This document shows, piece after piece, positions 32,408 through 44,162 of a DNA stretch of 64,000 nt. The number at the start of each line of letters is the position of its first letter. The first letter of the stretch is position 1. Origin of the DNA: Typha latifolia (taxonomy: Eukaryota; Streptophyta; Magnoliopsida; Poales; Typhaceae); the NCBI GenBank assembly GCA_019914945.1, contig CM034112.1, positions 5,169,001-5,233,000 on the forward strand, read 5' to 3'. The translations under genes and the position numbers were made by a program. A model generated the notes under the pieces. That model saw only the letters and a program-made list of their open reading frames with translations, did no database searches and was not told where the DNA came from.

Positions 32408-34368
32408 TCTGAACATATTTTGCAGAATTATTTGAAATTTTTTTTTTGACTTCCTAATTTTACATACTCTAAGGATATTATATAATTAAAGAAAACGAAT
32501 GTTAGAGACCAGGCAGAAGACAAAAAAAAAAATTTCTTAATTTGTTAGCGAATTGCCAGTTACATATAAATTCTTAATATGTTTGATAAAACTAAGATAT
32601 AGAATCGGATCCGAACTAATATTATCTAATCATTTTTGACACCTATTTTGTACCCTTTTTTTCAATGATACCTTTCCCACTCATCTAATTAGAATCAAAC
32701 AGGCAACCAACCAACCATTCATCAGAGGAGGGACCACTGCGACGAAACCCAACCAACCAACAACCGCTTCGAACCGGCACGTTGTCGTAACGCTTTCGCT
32801 GTCTCGGAAGTCCAATTCTTTGCCGGAGGTGACGGATTGGTTCTCTCCTATCCACTTTCAGAGAAAGCCAGAGGTGATAGGCTTCTTCTTCAAAGCTTAA
32901 TTAGTTTAATTAATCCAAATGGCAGCGAGCATCGAGCGATTTAATTAATTTATCAAAGTAGACGCCGACCAAAGAGAGAACCAAGCCAAGATAGTTTCGC
33001 ATGATGGTGATCGATAGTTTCGCATTACTCTTCCTATGTTTTTATTTTACTTGCCTGGATGAGCCAAGCCAAGATGAGACGTGAGAGCAATTGGCTAAAG
33101 CTACGTCAACGATCAGCTAATGGATCTCTTACGTCACTATTGTGATAGTTGTGCATTAGAAATAATGGATTACTTAATTGGCGCCGTTATTCTCGGGGAG
33201 AACTTGCATGTCTACATTTAAATCCTTTTTGTGGAGGTTAATTAGGACCTGTTTGGAATCATTCTACTGGTTGCTAACCTGGAACAGCAACATAAATCTC
33301 CTTTCATCTGGGCCTGTGGTTTAGTGACAATTAATTTGAAGTTTTAGTTTATTTGGGTTATTGGATTGGACAGTGAGAAGGTTTAGAATCATACTTATGT
33401 TGTTCATCTTTTTGATCTTAGGTTAATCTCCAACGCCAATGATGAGATAGATTTTCCTCTCCTCCCTTTCAACAGGCGGCTCTTATTAGTGCAAGCAAAT
33501 TAGAGTTAATGGAATGAAGAGAACTTAAACTTATTTGTAATAAACTAATGAGCCAATTTATTATAGACTTATATTAGATCCTTAAAAGGCCTCTATTGGG
33601 CTGCCCAACTGTCTCACAAAATAATAAAGTGATCATAATCCTAATAATAGATCACTTAATAATATGATTTAATCATATAGATCAAGATCAATTTTATTCA
33701 GGTCAATTTCCAAGTACATATTTAGGATTAACTAATAGAAGCAAAATTTAAAAAATTACCACATTCTCCACATTTAGGTGACATAAATTGGGGTTAAGAA
33801 AATAAAAATAACATCGTATGTTTGAAAATGGGAAACTAAAATCTCAAGCTAAACGATTTTGGGAACATGTAGCCACAATAGGAAGAAACATAATTAAGGG
33901 ACAGCATTTCAAATATAACAAATCCTCTAAACTATGATAGTCCATCTTCATTGACATAGGACAGTCTATGATTATACATATAATTATTTAATTTACAAGG
34001 ATCAAAATTGGTTATGTAGCCCAAAATAATATTATGTGATCTTTAATTATGTTATTTTTGTTGTCGGTCCTCAAATTATTTCTCTTACATAACAATTTTT
34101 AATAGTAATCTTGAGAAATCTGTCAGCTTCAACAAAAGGTATGTCTCAAAAATTTGTTTCGAGATTTTTGTAATGATGTTAACATACGTCATATTTAAAT
34201 ATTTGCATAATATGGCATATCATGAAATTTATTTTGCACATATAAACACAGGGTAAATTATAGTTTAAACCTTTGTGATTTGCTCTATTTTTAGCTTACC
34301 ATATGTAATTAAAGCTTAAGTATTTAACCCACCTATAACCTAGGCAATTTAAATCAATAAATATATTA
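32408..34368. other. Repeat-poor stretch without recognisable gene
   Basis: No retroelement motif was recognised. About 32690-32890 is less AT-rich, with CCAACCAACC runs and a CGCTTTCGCTGTCTCGG block, and ATGGCAGCGAGCATCGAGCG at 32920 is soon followed by stops. It may be the 5' edge of a former host gene, but no open frame supports this. 33000-34260 is AT-rich with nothing identifiable. Confidence 0.4.
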
Positions 34369-34661
34369 CAATCCGACCACATCAGTTAAGTTGAGTCGAG
34401 TCAACTTAGTTAGTTAGTTTTATCTTATTATTTTAAATTTCAAATAAATCATATAATCCGTATATGGATGACTTTACTCCTATAAATAGGAGTGAACATG
34501 TCTTAATAATTATCATTGAATAAATTTAAATTTAGTCAAATTATTCTTTTCGTCTTTATTTTTTCATATATTTGTTAAATCATTCTTATCTTTCTAGGAG
34601 TATATCATAACTATAGAAGTCTTTTGATCTTTAAAACCCTAGCCATCATCTTTAGTTGCAA
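34369..34661 (+). repeat. LTR3 family, 5' part
   Basis: Matches the first ~300 bp of the sequences at 49617-50179 and 54548-54990, and the reverse of 53694-54260: CCGACCACAT, GAGTCGAGTCAACTTAGTTAG, TATAAATAGGAGTG (TATA-like, near 34480), CTTTCTAGGAGTA, AAACCCTAGCC. It is truncated where the Gypsy K LTR begins. Confidence 0.75.
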
Positions 34662-34665
34662 TTCT

Positions 34666-35437
34666 TGATTTATGGGCATAGTGAAACTGCTTTAATTATA
34701 TCAATTTCTATTTATGTTTTGAGAAAATAAAATAGTATTCGGTAGGTGCGTTCGAATTCAAATGCATGATCTTACGTTTGCACATATAGAGAACGCGTTT
34801 TGGCCATTCGAATGCAATCGGGGTACGTTCGAACGCACGACAGAAAAGTTGAGTTGTGATAGGACTTGTTTTGGGTAAAGTTGAGTTGTAATAAGATTTG
34901 TTTAAAATTTTTGGATATTTGGCTAGCCTATATATATATATATGGAAAAGCAACCTTTATTGATTATTGACCATTAGAATTAGTTTTCATCTAGGCTTGA
35001 GCCATCTCCTCCCTCCTCCTTTCTCCCTCTTGGTATCCGACCCAAGTTCTCATCTTCGATCGAGGTTAATACTTCGTCATTTCTCCCTTATCTCTCTAGT
35101 GACCAGCCATACCTAGAAGCTCCTTTCTCCTCCCTCATCTAGTTACAAGCACTAATCCATCACCATAATTATCTTCCATAACCCTAACCACATATTCCAC
35201 GTTCATTCCGCTATCACCTAACCTTCTGTCACTATTTTATACGTAACTTTTGATCTAGTTATCTGATCGACGTGATTCTTTGGTTGGATTTCTAACTGGT
35301 AGTGGAACAACATAACCAACTATTAGATCAATCCAACGGTTAGATAGATCCTAGTTACCTTCGCACATTTCATGCTGATTTTTGTCTAGATTATCTAATC
35401 GAATAGAAACTTATCTTCAGCCAAAGCATCCATAACA
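34666..35437 (+). repeat. Gypsy K LTR (about 772 bp)
   Basis: Weakly conserved LTR1 relative: palindrome array at 34744-34845 (three sites), TATA run CCTATATATATATATATGG near 34930, GCAACC leader, and an end near CATAACA followed by TTCGTATTAGAGC, a decayed PBS. Boundaries are approximate. Confidence 0.68.
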
Positions 35438-36889
35438 AGTTCGTATTAGAGCTAGCCTTCCATAGCGCGCATCCACAATGACACCAACCACTAGATCTAT
35501 GGTGGCTTGAAGAAGAGAAAAAGAAGGAGAGATATCCATGTGCAAGGGAAAGAGGAACTCTATACCTGCATACACGGGCACCCTAAGGCAAGAGGACCAA
35601 GCTCACACAATGTTGCCTCCTATCCATCCTTATTCACAGATCCAAACATGGAGATGCTATCAAGGTCCGTTAAAGCATTGGGAGAAACCTTCTCCACTAT
35701 CCTTGCCCAAACTATCAAAACCTTGAGTCAAATGATGATGCAATAAAACACCGAGTTGTTATGAGTAATACGAGAAGGGTCAAATCGAGGACCATAAATA
35801 CCCAAGTCTTCCACCCCTGAAACCCCTATGATGGTTCCACCGGTCGATCAAGGACGATGGAGGGAAACCACATCGAATTGAGGAAAGTGAAGCCACGCCA
35901 ACGGTCAATGAAGAAGACGATAATCCCTAGATTGAGAGGGAAGAGGAAGAAGATAACACCATGGCTATAGAGAGAGGGCGCCATAGAGAGTTGGAATGAC
36001 CTGAGGAGCATCCTCCTCCTATTAGGGCAGGAGCTTGCTTCAATCCAAACCATGATACTGGTATCTATGGGTGAACAGTGTTGTTGGAATTCTCCAAATT
36101 CAGCGGAGGTGATCCGCTAGATTGGCTTTACTGCGACGAGTAATTTTTTTTTACTTCCATGGCACCGAAGAAGATCAAAAAGTGCTCCTTACATCTTTTC
36201 ATTTGGAAGACACGACATTATGGTGGTATCGCTCAGCGATGATACATAGAGGAATAACAATTTGGGAAGAGTTTTATCGTTTGATCTACAAACAGTTTAG
36301 ATCGTCGGGGTACGAGAATATTGATGCTTTGTTGATAAAGACGGTACAAAAGACAATAGTGAGGGCTTACTAAAAAGAATTTGAACGGGGGGTCTAGTCA
36401 TTGTGTACCCCCTTGGACGGGCCGGCAACTCAAAGCCACCTTTATTGCTAGATTAAGGGATGAAATTCAGGTTGATGTCCATGCCTTGTGTCCACTGAAC
36501 CTAGTGGAAGATGCCTTGATTATGGAGGGCAAACATCGAGCAGTTAGAGGGTATATGAACCAGCCATGGGTTAAGAAGCAACAAATGAAATCGGGAAGCC
36601 CCAGCAACTCGGTTTACTCGCCAAGGACTCTCCCGAGTGCAGCTGGACCACGACCTTCTCTTTGCACTTCTATGAATGTGAAGACAACTCCTAGGGCCCC
36701 TATACAGACTCTCATAACTACCCACCAAAGGTTTGTATTTTAGATGCGACGAGAAATTCACGCCAGGTCATCACTATGCGTGACAAAACCAGTTCAGTGA
36801 TGCTGATTGATGGTGAGACTGAGGAGGGGGATCCCATTGATGATGAGGGTGTTACGGAGGATATGATGGATGAGCAACAGTAGTTCGAG
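35438..36889 (+). pseudogene. Gypsy K gag
   Basis: The ATG at 35479 begins MTPTTRSMVA and stops at once. The gag core is recognisable at 36080-36560 (LEFSKFSGGDPLDWLY, TFIARLRDEIQVDVHAL, EDALIMEGKHRAV) with several frameshifts, and a single zinc knuckle (FRCDEKFTPGHHY) lies near 36740-36780. Reina-like by comparison with F. Stops at 36371 and 36742 and frame changes make it non-functional. Confidence 0.8.
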
Positions 36890-37361
36890 GTGGAAGAGAC
36901 TGAGGTGGGGGAGATTCGAGCAGGTATTTCGCTCCACACATACTCTAGATTCTCAACACCTCCAAAGACCGTTCACATGGATGGATTGATAAAGAAGCAT
37001 ACAGTGCATATCCTCATTGACATAGGGAGCAGGCACAACTTCCTTGACGAGCGACTACTTAGGAAGATTGAACTCATTGGTGATGGTATGACACTAAGAG
37101 CTGACGACTGCAGGGCATCACCTTGCATCCTCTTTTGGGGTTGCCTAGCTGCAATGATGATGTTTTTATGATGTAGTTGGCCCCTACTGAACCATCCAAG
37201 ATGTAGATAGCAAGCGCTCCAGCTGATTTGTAGAGTTTGTTATAGGAGTATGCGGCTCTTTTCAATGAGCCGAAGGGATTGCCGCTGGTACGAGATGCAA
37301 ATCACTACATTGAGATCGTACCGGGTGCAGGGTCAGCGAATGCGAGACTTTACACGTAACC
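36890..37361 (+). pseudogene. Gypsy K protease and RT start
   Basis: GISLHTYSRFSTPPKTVHM then ILIDIGSRHNFLDERLL: the protease motif with DTG changed to DIG, so catalysis would be impaired even without the other damage. The linker is degraded. The RT start (EPKGLPLV, YIEIVPGAGSANARLY, 37265-37350) is recognisable and ends at 37361. Confidence 0.82.
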
Positions 37362-37396
37362 TAATACGATCTCCCCTTTTAGGCCAAGGCTAAACC
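37362..37396 (-). repeat. Fragment of reversed Gypsy LTR1 end
   Basis: TAATACGATCTCCCC followed by TTAGGCCAA is the reverse complement of the terminal 35 bp of the H-type LTR (GGCCTAAGGGGAGATCGTA). Copia B's 5' LTR follows immediately. No matching continuation is found after B. Confidence 0.7.
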
Positions 37397-38319
37397 TGTT
37401 AGGTTTTTATTTGATGGCAATTTTGTACAAAATATTCTAAGTGTATTTTTTCATGTATATGAGCTTTATACAAGTCTAGAATATCTCTGATCTGAAGAAT
37501 TGTAAGATTATTGGAGAAAAGTCGTCGAGTTCACACCGCGTTCACAAACGAGTTTGAACACGGGTATTGCGTTCACACAGATAAAGAGCCGCGTTCACAA
37601 ACGCATTCGAACGCGGGTACTGCGTTCACACAGACAGAGAGCCGCGTTCACAAACGCGTTCGAACGCAACCTGAAGAATTCAAGTTGTCGCGTTCAAATG
37701 CACTCGGGCCCGTTCGAACGCACCTGAGTTCAAGTCATGCCGTTCGAACGCACCCGGGCCGCATTCGAATGCACCAACGAAGTTTGATAAAATTAGACTT
37801 TCGTGAGTACGGATAAGACTTGGATTTGACTCTATCTTGGAGATCATATATAAGGATTGTGATGCCCTATCTTGAGTGTGGTTGAAGAAGCATTATTGAA
37901 GGAGACTTCTTGAGGCTACATCAGTTCTTCAACTATCAAGGTTCCACTCATCTACAAAACTTAATCTTTCGTCTTAAGGGTTATCTAGACGAAAGATCAA
38001 TCTCGAGGGCTACTGAGATTAGACTTCAATCGCACGAAGCAGTGAATCTTGGGTTCTAGCGATCAAGACTGAGAGGAACAAAGTCGTTTGGATCGACGGG
38101 TTATTTTATGAGTCGTCTTGTTAACTGCTACTATCATAGTGATTGGTTTTGATCGGAGTTTGGATCCGTGGTTTTTTCCCGTTTGGGTTTTTCCACGTTA
38201 AAATCTTGGCGTTCATCTCTGCTTTCGTTCTTAATATTTTTACTGATTTTTATTTAAGCGAACGAGTGATATCATTGCCTAGTATTTAGATACATACTTG
38301 TGTCTAAGGTTTTTTTTCA
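37397..38319 (+). repeat. Copia B 5' LTR (923 bp)
   Basis: TGTTAGG to TTTTTCA. Palindrome array at 37535-37775 with about three 53-bp units. TATA box TATATAAGG near 37849. Leader with the conserved CCACGTTAAAATC block near 38192. Confidence 0.92.
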
Positions 38320-38321
38320 AT

Positions 38322-38336
38322 TGGTATCAGAACAGG
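38322..38336 (+). other. Primer-binding site, element B
   Basis: TGGTATCAGAACAGG, one mismatch from the initiator tRNA-Met complement in A and C (G to A). Confidence 0.9.
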
Positions 38337-38568
38337 TTCTCTCACTCTTTGAGAGAGATCAGATAGGCATGGATTTTCATAGAGATTGACCATCATCTAT
38401 TAGACCTCCTATCCTAGATGGATCAAATTATGGATATTGGAAAGCTAGGATGAGAGCTTACTTGAAATCTATAGATGAACGAGTATGGTTTGCTATTGTG
38501 AACGGTTGGAGTCCACCAATGTACATGGTGGATGATAAACTTGTTGATAAACAGATAGAGTTGTGGGA

Positions 38569-39543
38569 TGATACGATTCGGACTTCACCGACGTCGTCTC
38601 GAGCATGGATTCACTTTAGGAGTGTTTTTATTTCATGTTTTAGTGTTTAATTTCTATTAAAATAAGTTTTCTGTAAGTCAAGTTCAAACGCGGGTGGAGT
38701 GAGTTTGAACGCAGTTTGTGAACGGGGTTGTGAACGTGGTGAAGAGAATGTACTGTGTGTTCGAACGCGGTGCGTTCGAACGCACTGTGAATGCCTGCGT
38801 CGCGTTCGCAATTACGGATAGGCGCGTTCGATCGCGCGTTCGAACGCCTGCATCGCGTTCGCAAATCCAGAAGAGCGAACTCGGTGCGTTCGAACGCGGT
38901 CGGGCGAGTTCGAACGCGGTCGACAAAAATTGTGTTTTTAGGGTTAATTTGAGTTGCTGGTTAGCCTATAAAAGGATGTGGTAGGCAATCAAGTTGATTA
39001 TTGATTATTGAGATTGAGTTTTGCCTTGCCTCCTTCATCTTCTTCGCTCCCGTTCTCTCAATCCCCGGCGACGCCGCTTCTAACCTCACTCGTCCGGCTA
39101 ATCACCCTAGTCCCTTAGGGGTGGCCCTCTTTTCCCCCTTCGTCCAATCTATCCAACACTTGCCCTAATCCTTCCATCAACCACAACCCTTCCACCATCA
39201 CTTTTCACCGGTGCCACCACATTAACGCCGGTCCACCTTCAACCACCATTACCTAGGATCACGTGCCTCCATCCACGGATCCAAAATAGACCATCTGACC
39301 TTTGTCCACAAATCGGACGATATCTCGAGATCCCCACATCCGATTCGCTTGCAACTAGATTTGTTGGAAAGCTCGTTTCTAGGGCTACAACATATCAGAG
39401 TTTCACGTCGGCGGCATATTTTGGGATCTTATTTCAAAGTTCCGTGCCAGATCTAGTCCAGATCAAGAATTGGAAGAGACCAAAAAGGCGAGATCGTATC
39501 AAGCTGGTATCAGAGCTCCATAGCCATAGGTGTGATCGTATCA
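38569..39543 (+). mobile_element. Solo LTR of Gypsy LTR1 family, TSD TGGGA
   Basis: TGATACGATTCGG to GATCGTATCA, flanked by TGGGA at 38564-38568 and 39544-39548, inserted in Copia B gag. It has a palindrome array (38675-38925) and an intact TATA box (38967-38973). The right end contains GATCGTATCA, then TGGTATCAGAGC, then a second GATCGTATCA, so a PBS-like block is embedded within the LTR. Confidence 0.95.
38675..38925 (+). promoter_or_regulatory. GCGTTCGAACGC array in Gypsy solo LTR
   Basis: Seven or more palindromes, many intact (for example 38880-38930), end about 45 bp upstream of CTATAAAAGG. It is the best-preserved Gypsy version in the window. Confidence 0.7.
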
Positions 39544-41289
39544 TGGGATAGGTCAGACTATGAAAAAGTTGGATGGAATAGCAAGACAATAAATGCAATT
39601 TTTAATTGTGTTTCCTCGGAAAAATTTAGAATAATCTCTACTTGTGAGATAGCAAAAGAAGCTTAGACGATTTTAGAAACTACTCACGAAGGAACTATGG
39701 CTGTAAAACTTTTTAAACTTCAGAGGTTGACTACTAGTTTTGAAACTCTACGTATGGAGGAGAATAAGACATTTGATGAGTTTTATGCAAAGCTCAGTGA
39801 TATAGTCAACTCCAGTTTCAACCTAGGAGAGAAAATTCCTGAAAACAGAATTGTCCGTAAGATCTTTTGGTCTCTTCCAGAGATGTTTCAAGCGAAAGTT
39901 ACAGCTATTGAGGAAAGTAAGGACATCGATTATATGAAAGTTGAACAATTGGTAGGAAATCTACAAACATTTGAGTGCCTTTCAAAACTGAGGAAGTCCA
40001 AAGGGATTGCCCTATCCACAGTTGAACAAAGTATAGAAGAGTTTGATGATGAAGGTGATTTAGATGTTGAGATGTTGGCCATGTTCGTCAAAAAGTTCAA
40101 TAAATTCTTTCGGAAGCCAAACAAGTTGAATGCTGAAAAACTTGAGAAAAGCAAAGCATTTGTGAAAAAGAAAAATACTGTGAGTTTGAACACAGGTGTG
40201 AGCAACAACGGTGTCAAACAGAAAAATAAGAATTTTGAGAATAAAGTTTGATGTTTTGAATGTTCTGGTTTTGGACACATAACACAAGAATGCCCTAATC
40301 GCCTTAAGAAGAAGGGTAAAGCTATGAAAGTTACTTAGGATGACTCAGATAAATCTGATGATGATTCTGGAAAAGACGAAGAAAACTTTGTTGCTTTCGC
40401 CTCTTCTCTACTCAATATTAATTCCATTGTTGATACTGATAGTACAGATGATCAGGATATGCTACCAGCTGAAGAAGATGAATCTAAAATTCAAAAGGCA
40501 TATAATGACCTATACCTGGAGTCGTTTAAACTCAAGAAAAACAATCTTAGACTACATCAACGACTCAAGGTAATCGAACTTAAAAGAATTCAATTTGAGG
40601 AGAAGTACAAATTGGAACTTGAACGTGTCAAAGACCTTTCTGAACAACTTGACAATGCAAAAAATAAAATGAAGACTGATGAAATTGAACTAGAGCGACT
40701 GAATAAGGAAGTGACATTTCTAAAAGGGAAGAACAAACTTGACGAGATCCTAAAGGCTCAGATCCTTGGAAAAGACAGGTATGGTGTTGGATACACTAGT
40801 AATTCAAATAATAATAAAACTGTCTTCATTTCTGCAGGTATACAAAAGGAAGAATATCTGAAGTCATCAACCGCATTTACAAAACAATCCTGGATGAATG
40901 CTTCTAAACTGAAGGTGAATCTACAAACTGGTGAATCGTCAACGGCACCAAAGGTAAACTTTAATCACACTCCTCGACAAAAGGTGAGAAGAAAATGGTT
41001 TGTTCCGACATGCTATCATTGCGGCATTCTAGGGCATATTCGACCTCATTGCAATTTTTTGCAAAAACCTAGAACTGCTTTTATTTATGGGATAAAAACA
41101 AAGGCCATATGGGTCAAGAAAAGTGATTTGAAATGTTATGTTGTACATACAGCCTTGAAAGCTTTAAATTCTGATTTGTGGTATTTAGACAGTGGCTGTT
41201 CAAGACATATGTCGGGTGACAAGTCGTTATTTTCTAATCTTGAAAAACATGAAGGGGGAGTTGTGACATTCGTAATTCATCTAAGGTAA

Positions 41290-44162
41290 TAGGTAAAGGA
41301 AGGGTAAATTCTCTAGGGGTAAAATTCTGTGTATCTTGAAAGCAAATCTTCTGAGTATCAGTGAATTCTGTGATGAAGATTATGAGGTAAAATTCTCCAA
41401 AAATGATTGTACTATTCTAGATCATGGTGGTAATATTATATGTTATGGATCTAGAACATCTGATAATTACTATGTTGTTGGAACGTCATATAAACTGAAT
41501 TATAACAGTACCTCTTTTGACATTGCAGATCTTTGGCATCAACATCTTGGACCATGTGAATCACAAGGAATTATTTACTCTGTCCAAACAAGAAGTGGTA
41601 AGAGGAATACCTAAGATGAAAGAAATGTCAAAAAGAGTGTGCGGTTCGTGTTAAATTGAAAAACAAACTAGGATTTCACACAAGAAGGTAAATACAGCTA
41701 CCACCGACCGTGTGCTCCAATTAGTACACATGGACTTGATGGGTCCAACAAAAACGGAAAGTCTTGGGGGTAAACGCTATATATTCTTAATGGTCAATGA
41801 TTACTCCAGATATATCTGGGTTGCCTTTCTACGTGAGAAGTCTGAAACCTTTGAAGTTTTTAAATCACTATGCTTAAAATTGCAGAATAAAAAATCTATT
41901 ACCCTAGTTAGGATTCGTTCTGATCATGGTAGAGAATTTGAAAATGAAATTTTTTTCATATTTTGCGATTCTCTTGGTATTCAACATGAATTTTCAGCTC
42001 CTATAACTCCACAACAGAACGGGATTGTTGAAAGAAAGAACCGAGTTGTGCAGGAAATGGCTAGGGTTATGCTTCACGCTAAAAAGGTTCCTCAAAGGTT
42101 TTGGGCAGAGGCGGTCAATACAGCGGTACATATGATAAATCGTGTTTATCTAAGACCAGGTACAAAAATGACTGTATATGAAATCTGGAAAGGTAAGAAA
42201 CCTAGTGTTAAATATTTTTGAGTTTTTAGTAGTAAATGTTATATCTTGCGTGATCGAGAATATTTGACTAAATTTGACACTAGAAGTAGCGAAGGCATCT
42301 TTTTTGGGTATTCGAATAATAGTAGAGCCTATAGAGTATTTAATCTTGACACTTCTACTGTTATGGAATCTGCTAATGTTATGATAGATGAATCCACGAC
42401 TGATTTAAGTGAAGCTACTCCTATTTCTATTTTTGTAGATACATATGACGAAGAAATAGGAAAGGAGCTTGATCTGGAAATTGAGAATCAGGACGAGGAC
42501 AAAGTTGAAATGAACAAAGATGACTGTAACGTACCGGAACCATCTGCCAGAGTGAAATCAGATTATCCACTGTTACAAGTGATCGGAGACGTAAATGAAC
42601 CAATTAAGACAAGACGACAAATCCAAAGTGAGGTATCATTTACTTGCTATATATCTTCTTTTGAACCTAAAAATGTGAAGGAAGCATTGTCAGACGATTC
42701 TTGGGTTAATGCTATGCATGATGTTTGGTATTTAGTCCCTAGACCTAAGAATGTGAACGTCATTGGAACAAAATAGATTTACAAGAATAAAACTGATGAA
42801 TATGGCAATATAGTTCGAAATAAAGTTATACTCCTAGCACAGAGATATACTCAGGTTGAGGGTATAGATTTTGATAAGACATTTGCTCCTGTTGCTAGAT
42901 TAGAATCTATTCGTGTACTGCTTGCTATTGCTTGTCACTTAAAATTTAAATTGTTTCAAATGGATGTGAAAAGTGCTTTCTTGAATAGTACTCTGAATGA
43001 AGATGTTTATGTGGAACAACCGAAAGGGTTCGAAGATCAAAATTTTCCTTCTCACGTGTTTAAACTGAAAAAGGCCCTTTACGGGCTAAAACAAACTCCA
43101 AGAGCTTGGTATGAGAAGTTGACCACTTTTTTAGTGGATGCGGGGTTCACTCGAGGGGGAGTGGACAAGACATTGTTCATTAGATGGTCGAACAAGAGTT
43201 TAGTTATGGCACAAATATATGTGGATGACATTGTCTTCGGGGTAACGAGTCAATCGTTAGCTAAGGAGTTTGCAGATCTCATGCATAGTCATTTTGAGAT
43301 GAGCATGATGGGTGAGTTGAAGTTCTTTTTGGGACTTCAAATTACTCAATTGGAAAGAGGGATATTTATCGCTCAAACCAAATATGCTAAGGATCTTGTG
43401 ACTAAATTCGGTTTAGAAAATGCAAAACATGCTAGAACTCCTATGAGTACAACTACCAAACTAGGTAAGGATATTTCAGGTAAAAGTGTTGATCAGACAC
43501 TATATAGGAGCATGATTGGTAGTCTTTTGTACTTAACTGCTAGTAGACCTGACATTGCATTTAGTGTCGGTGTGTGTGCTAGGTTTCAGTCTAAACCTAA
43601 GGAGACACATTTGTTTGCTATGAAACGTATCATAAAATATGTCGGTGGCACAGTTGACTTAGGTATCTGGTTTACGTATGACTCGGGAGCTATCATATCT
43701 GGATACACGGATTCTGATTGGGCAGGTTCATGTGATGATAGAAAAAGTACCTCAGGTGGATGCTTTTATATTGGAAACAATCTGGTTGCTTGGCACAGTA
43801 AGAAACAAAACTCGATATCTTTATCTACTGCGGAGGCCGAGTACATTGCAGCGGGAAGTTGTTGTTCTCAGTTAGTATGGATGAAACAGATGGTCAAAGA
43901 TTACGGCATTGAACAAGATACTATGGTGCTTTATTGTGACAACATGAGTGCTATTAATATATCAAAAAATTCTGTTCAACACTCGCGTACAAAACATATT
44001 GATATCCGACATCATTTTATACGCGAGTTAGTTGAAGACAAAATAATAGCACTAGAATATGTTGAGACGAAGAAACAGTTGGGTGATCTATTTACAAAAC
44101 CTTTGGATTTACAAAGATTTGAGTATCTTCGTACTTTTTTAGGAATTTGTGCTTTGGATTGA
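41290..44162 (+). pseudogene. Copia pol pseudogene (integrase, RT, RNase H), element B
   Basis: Pre-integrase domain (LLSISEFCDEDYEVKFS, LWHQHLG), integrase core with acidic residues in HMDLMGP (41740), SDHGREF (41920) and VERKN (42030), RT from VIGTK (42760) through FQMDVKSAFLN, LKKALYGLKQ and IYVDDIVFG (43215), and RNase H with SDWAG (43710), AEAEYIAAG (43835) and KHIDIRHHFIRELV (44000). The RT active-site to RNase H part is open from 42951 to the stop at 44162 (403 codons). Upstream, frameshifts occur near 41290 and 41560 and stops at 41652, 42219 and 42774. Lysine or arginine replaces the second conserved H of the zinc domain region. Confidence 0.92.

Larger units (their letters stand above)
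38369..41289 (+). pseudogene. Copia gag pseudogene, element B (split by solo LTR)
   Basis: The ATG at 38369 begins MDFHRD followed by a TGA at codon 7. The frame then runs to 38568, is interrupted by the solo LTR, and resumes at 39544. The gag core (MAVKLFKLQRLTTSFETL, 39697), knuckle 1 (CFECSGFGHITQEC, 40253), an acidic KKGKAMK region, a coiled-coil-like region (40480-40760), knuckle 2 (CYHCGILGHIRPHC, 41010) and the protease active site (DSGCSRHMSGD, 41190) are all visible. Stops at 39664 (TAG), 40249 (TGA) and 40338 (TAG) sit where relatives have TGG or CGA codons. Confidence 0.9.

Noticed and set aside
39500..39520. TGGTATCAGAGC in the Gypsy solo LTR as the primer-binding site of an adjacent element
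   Set aside because: The TSD TGGGA lies outside the second terminus at 39543, so this block is within the inserted LTR and has no interior beside it.
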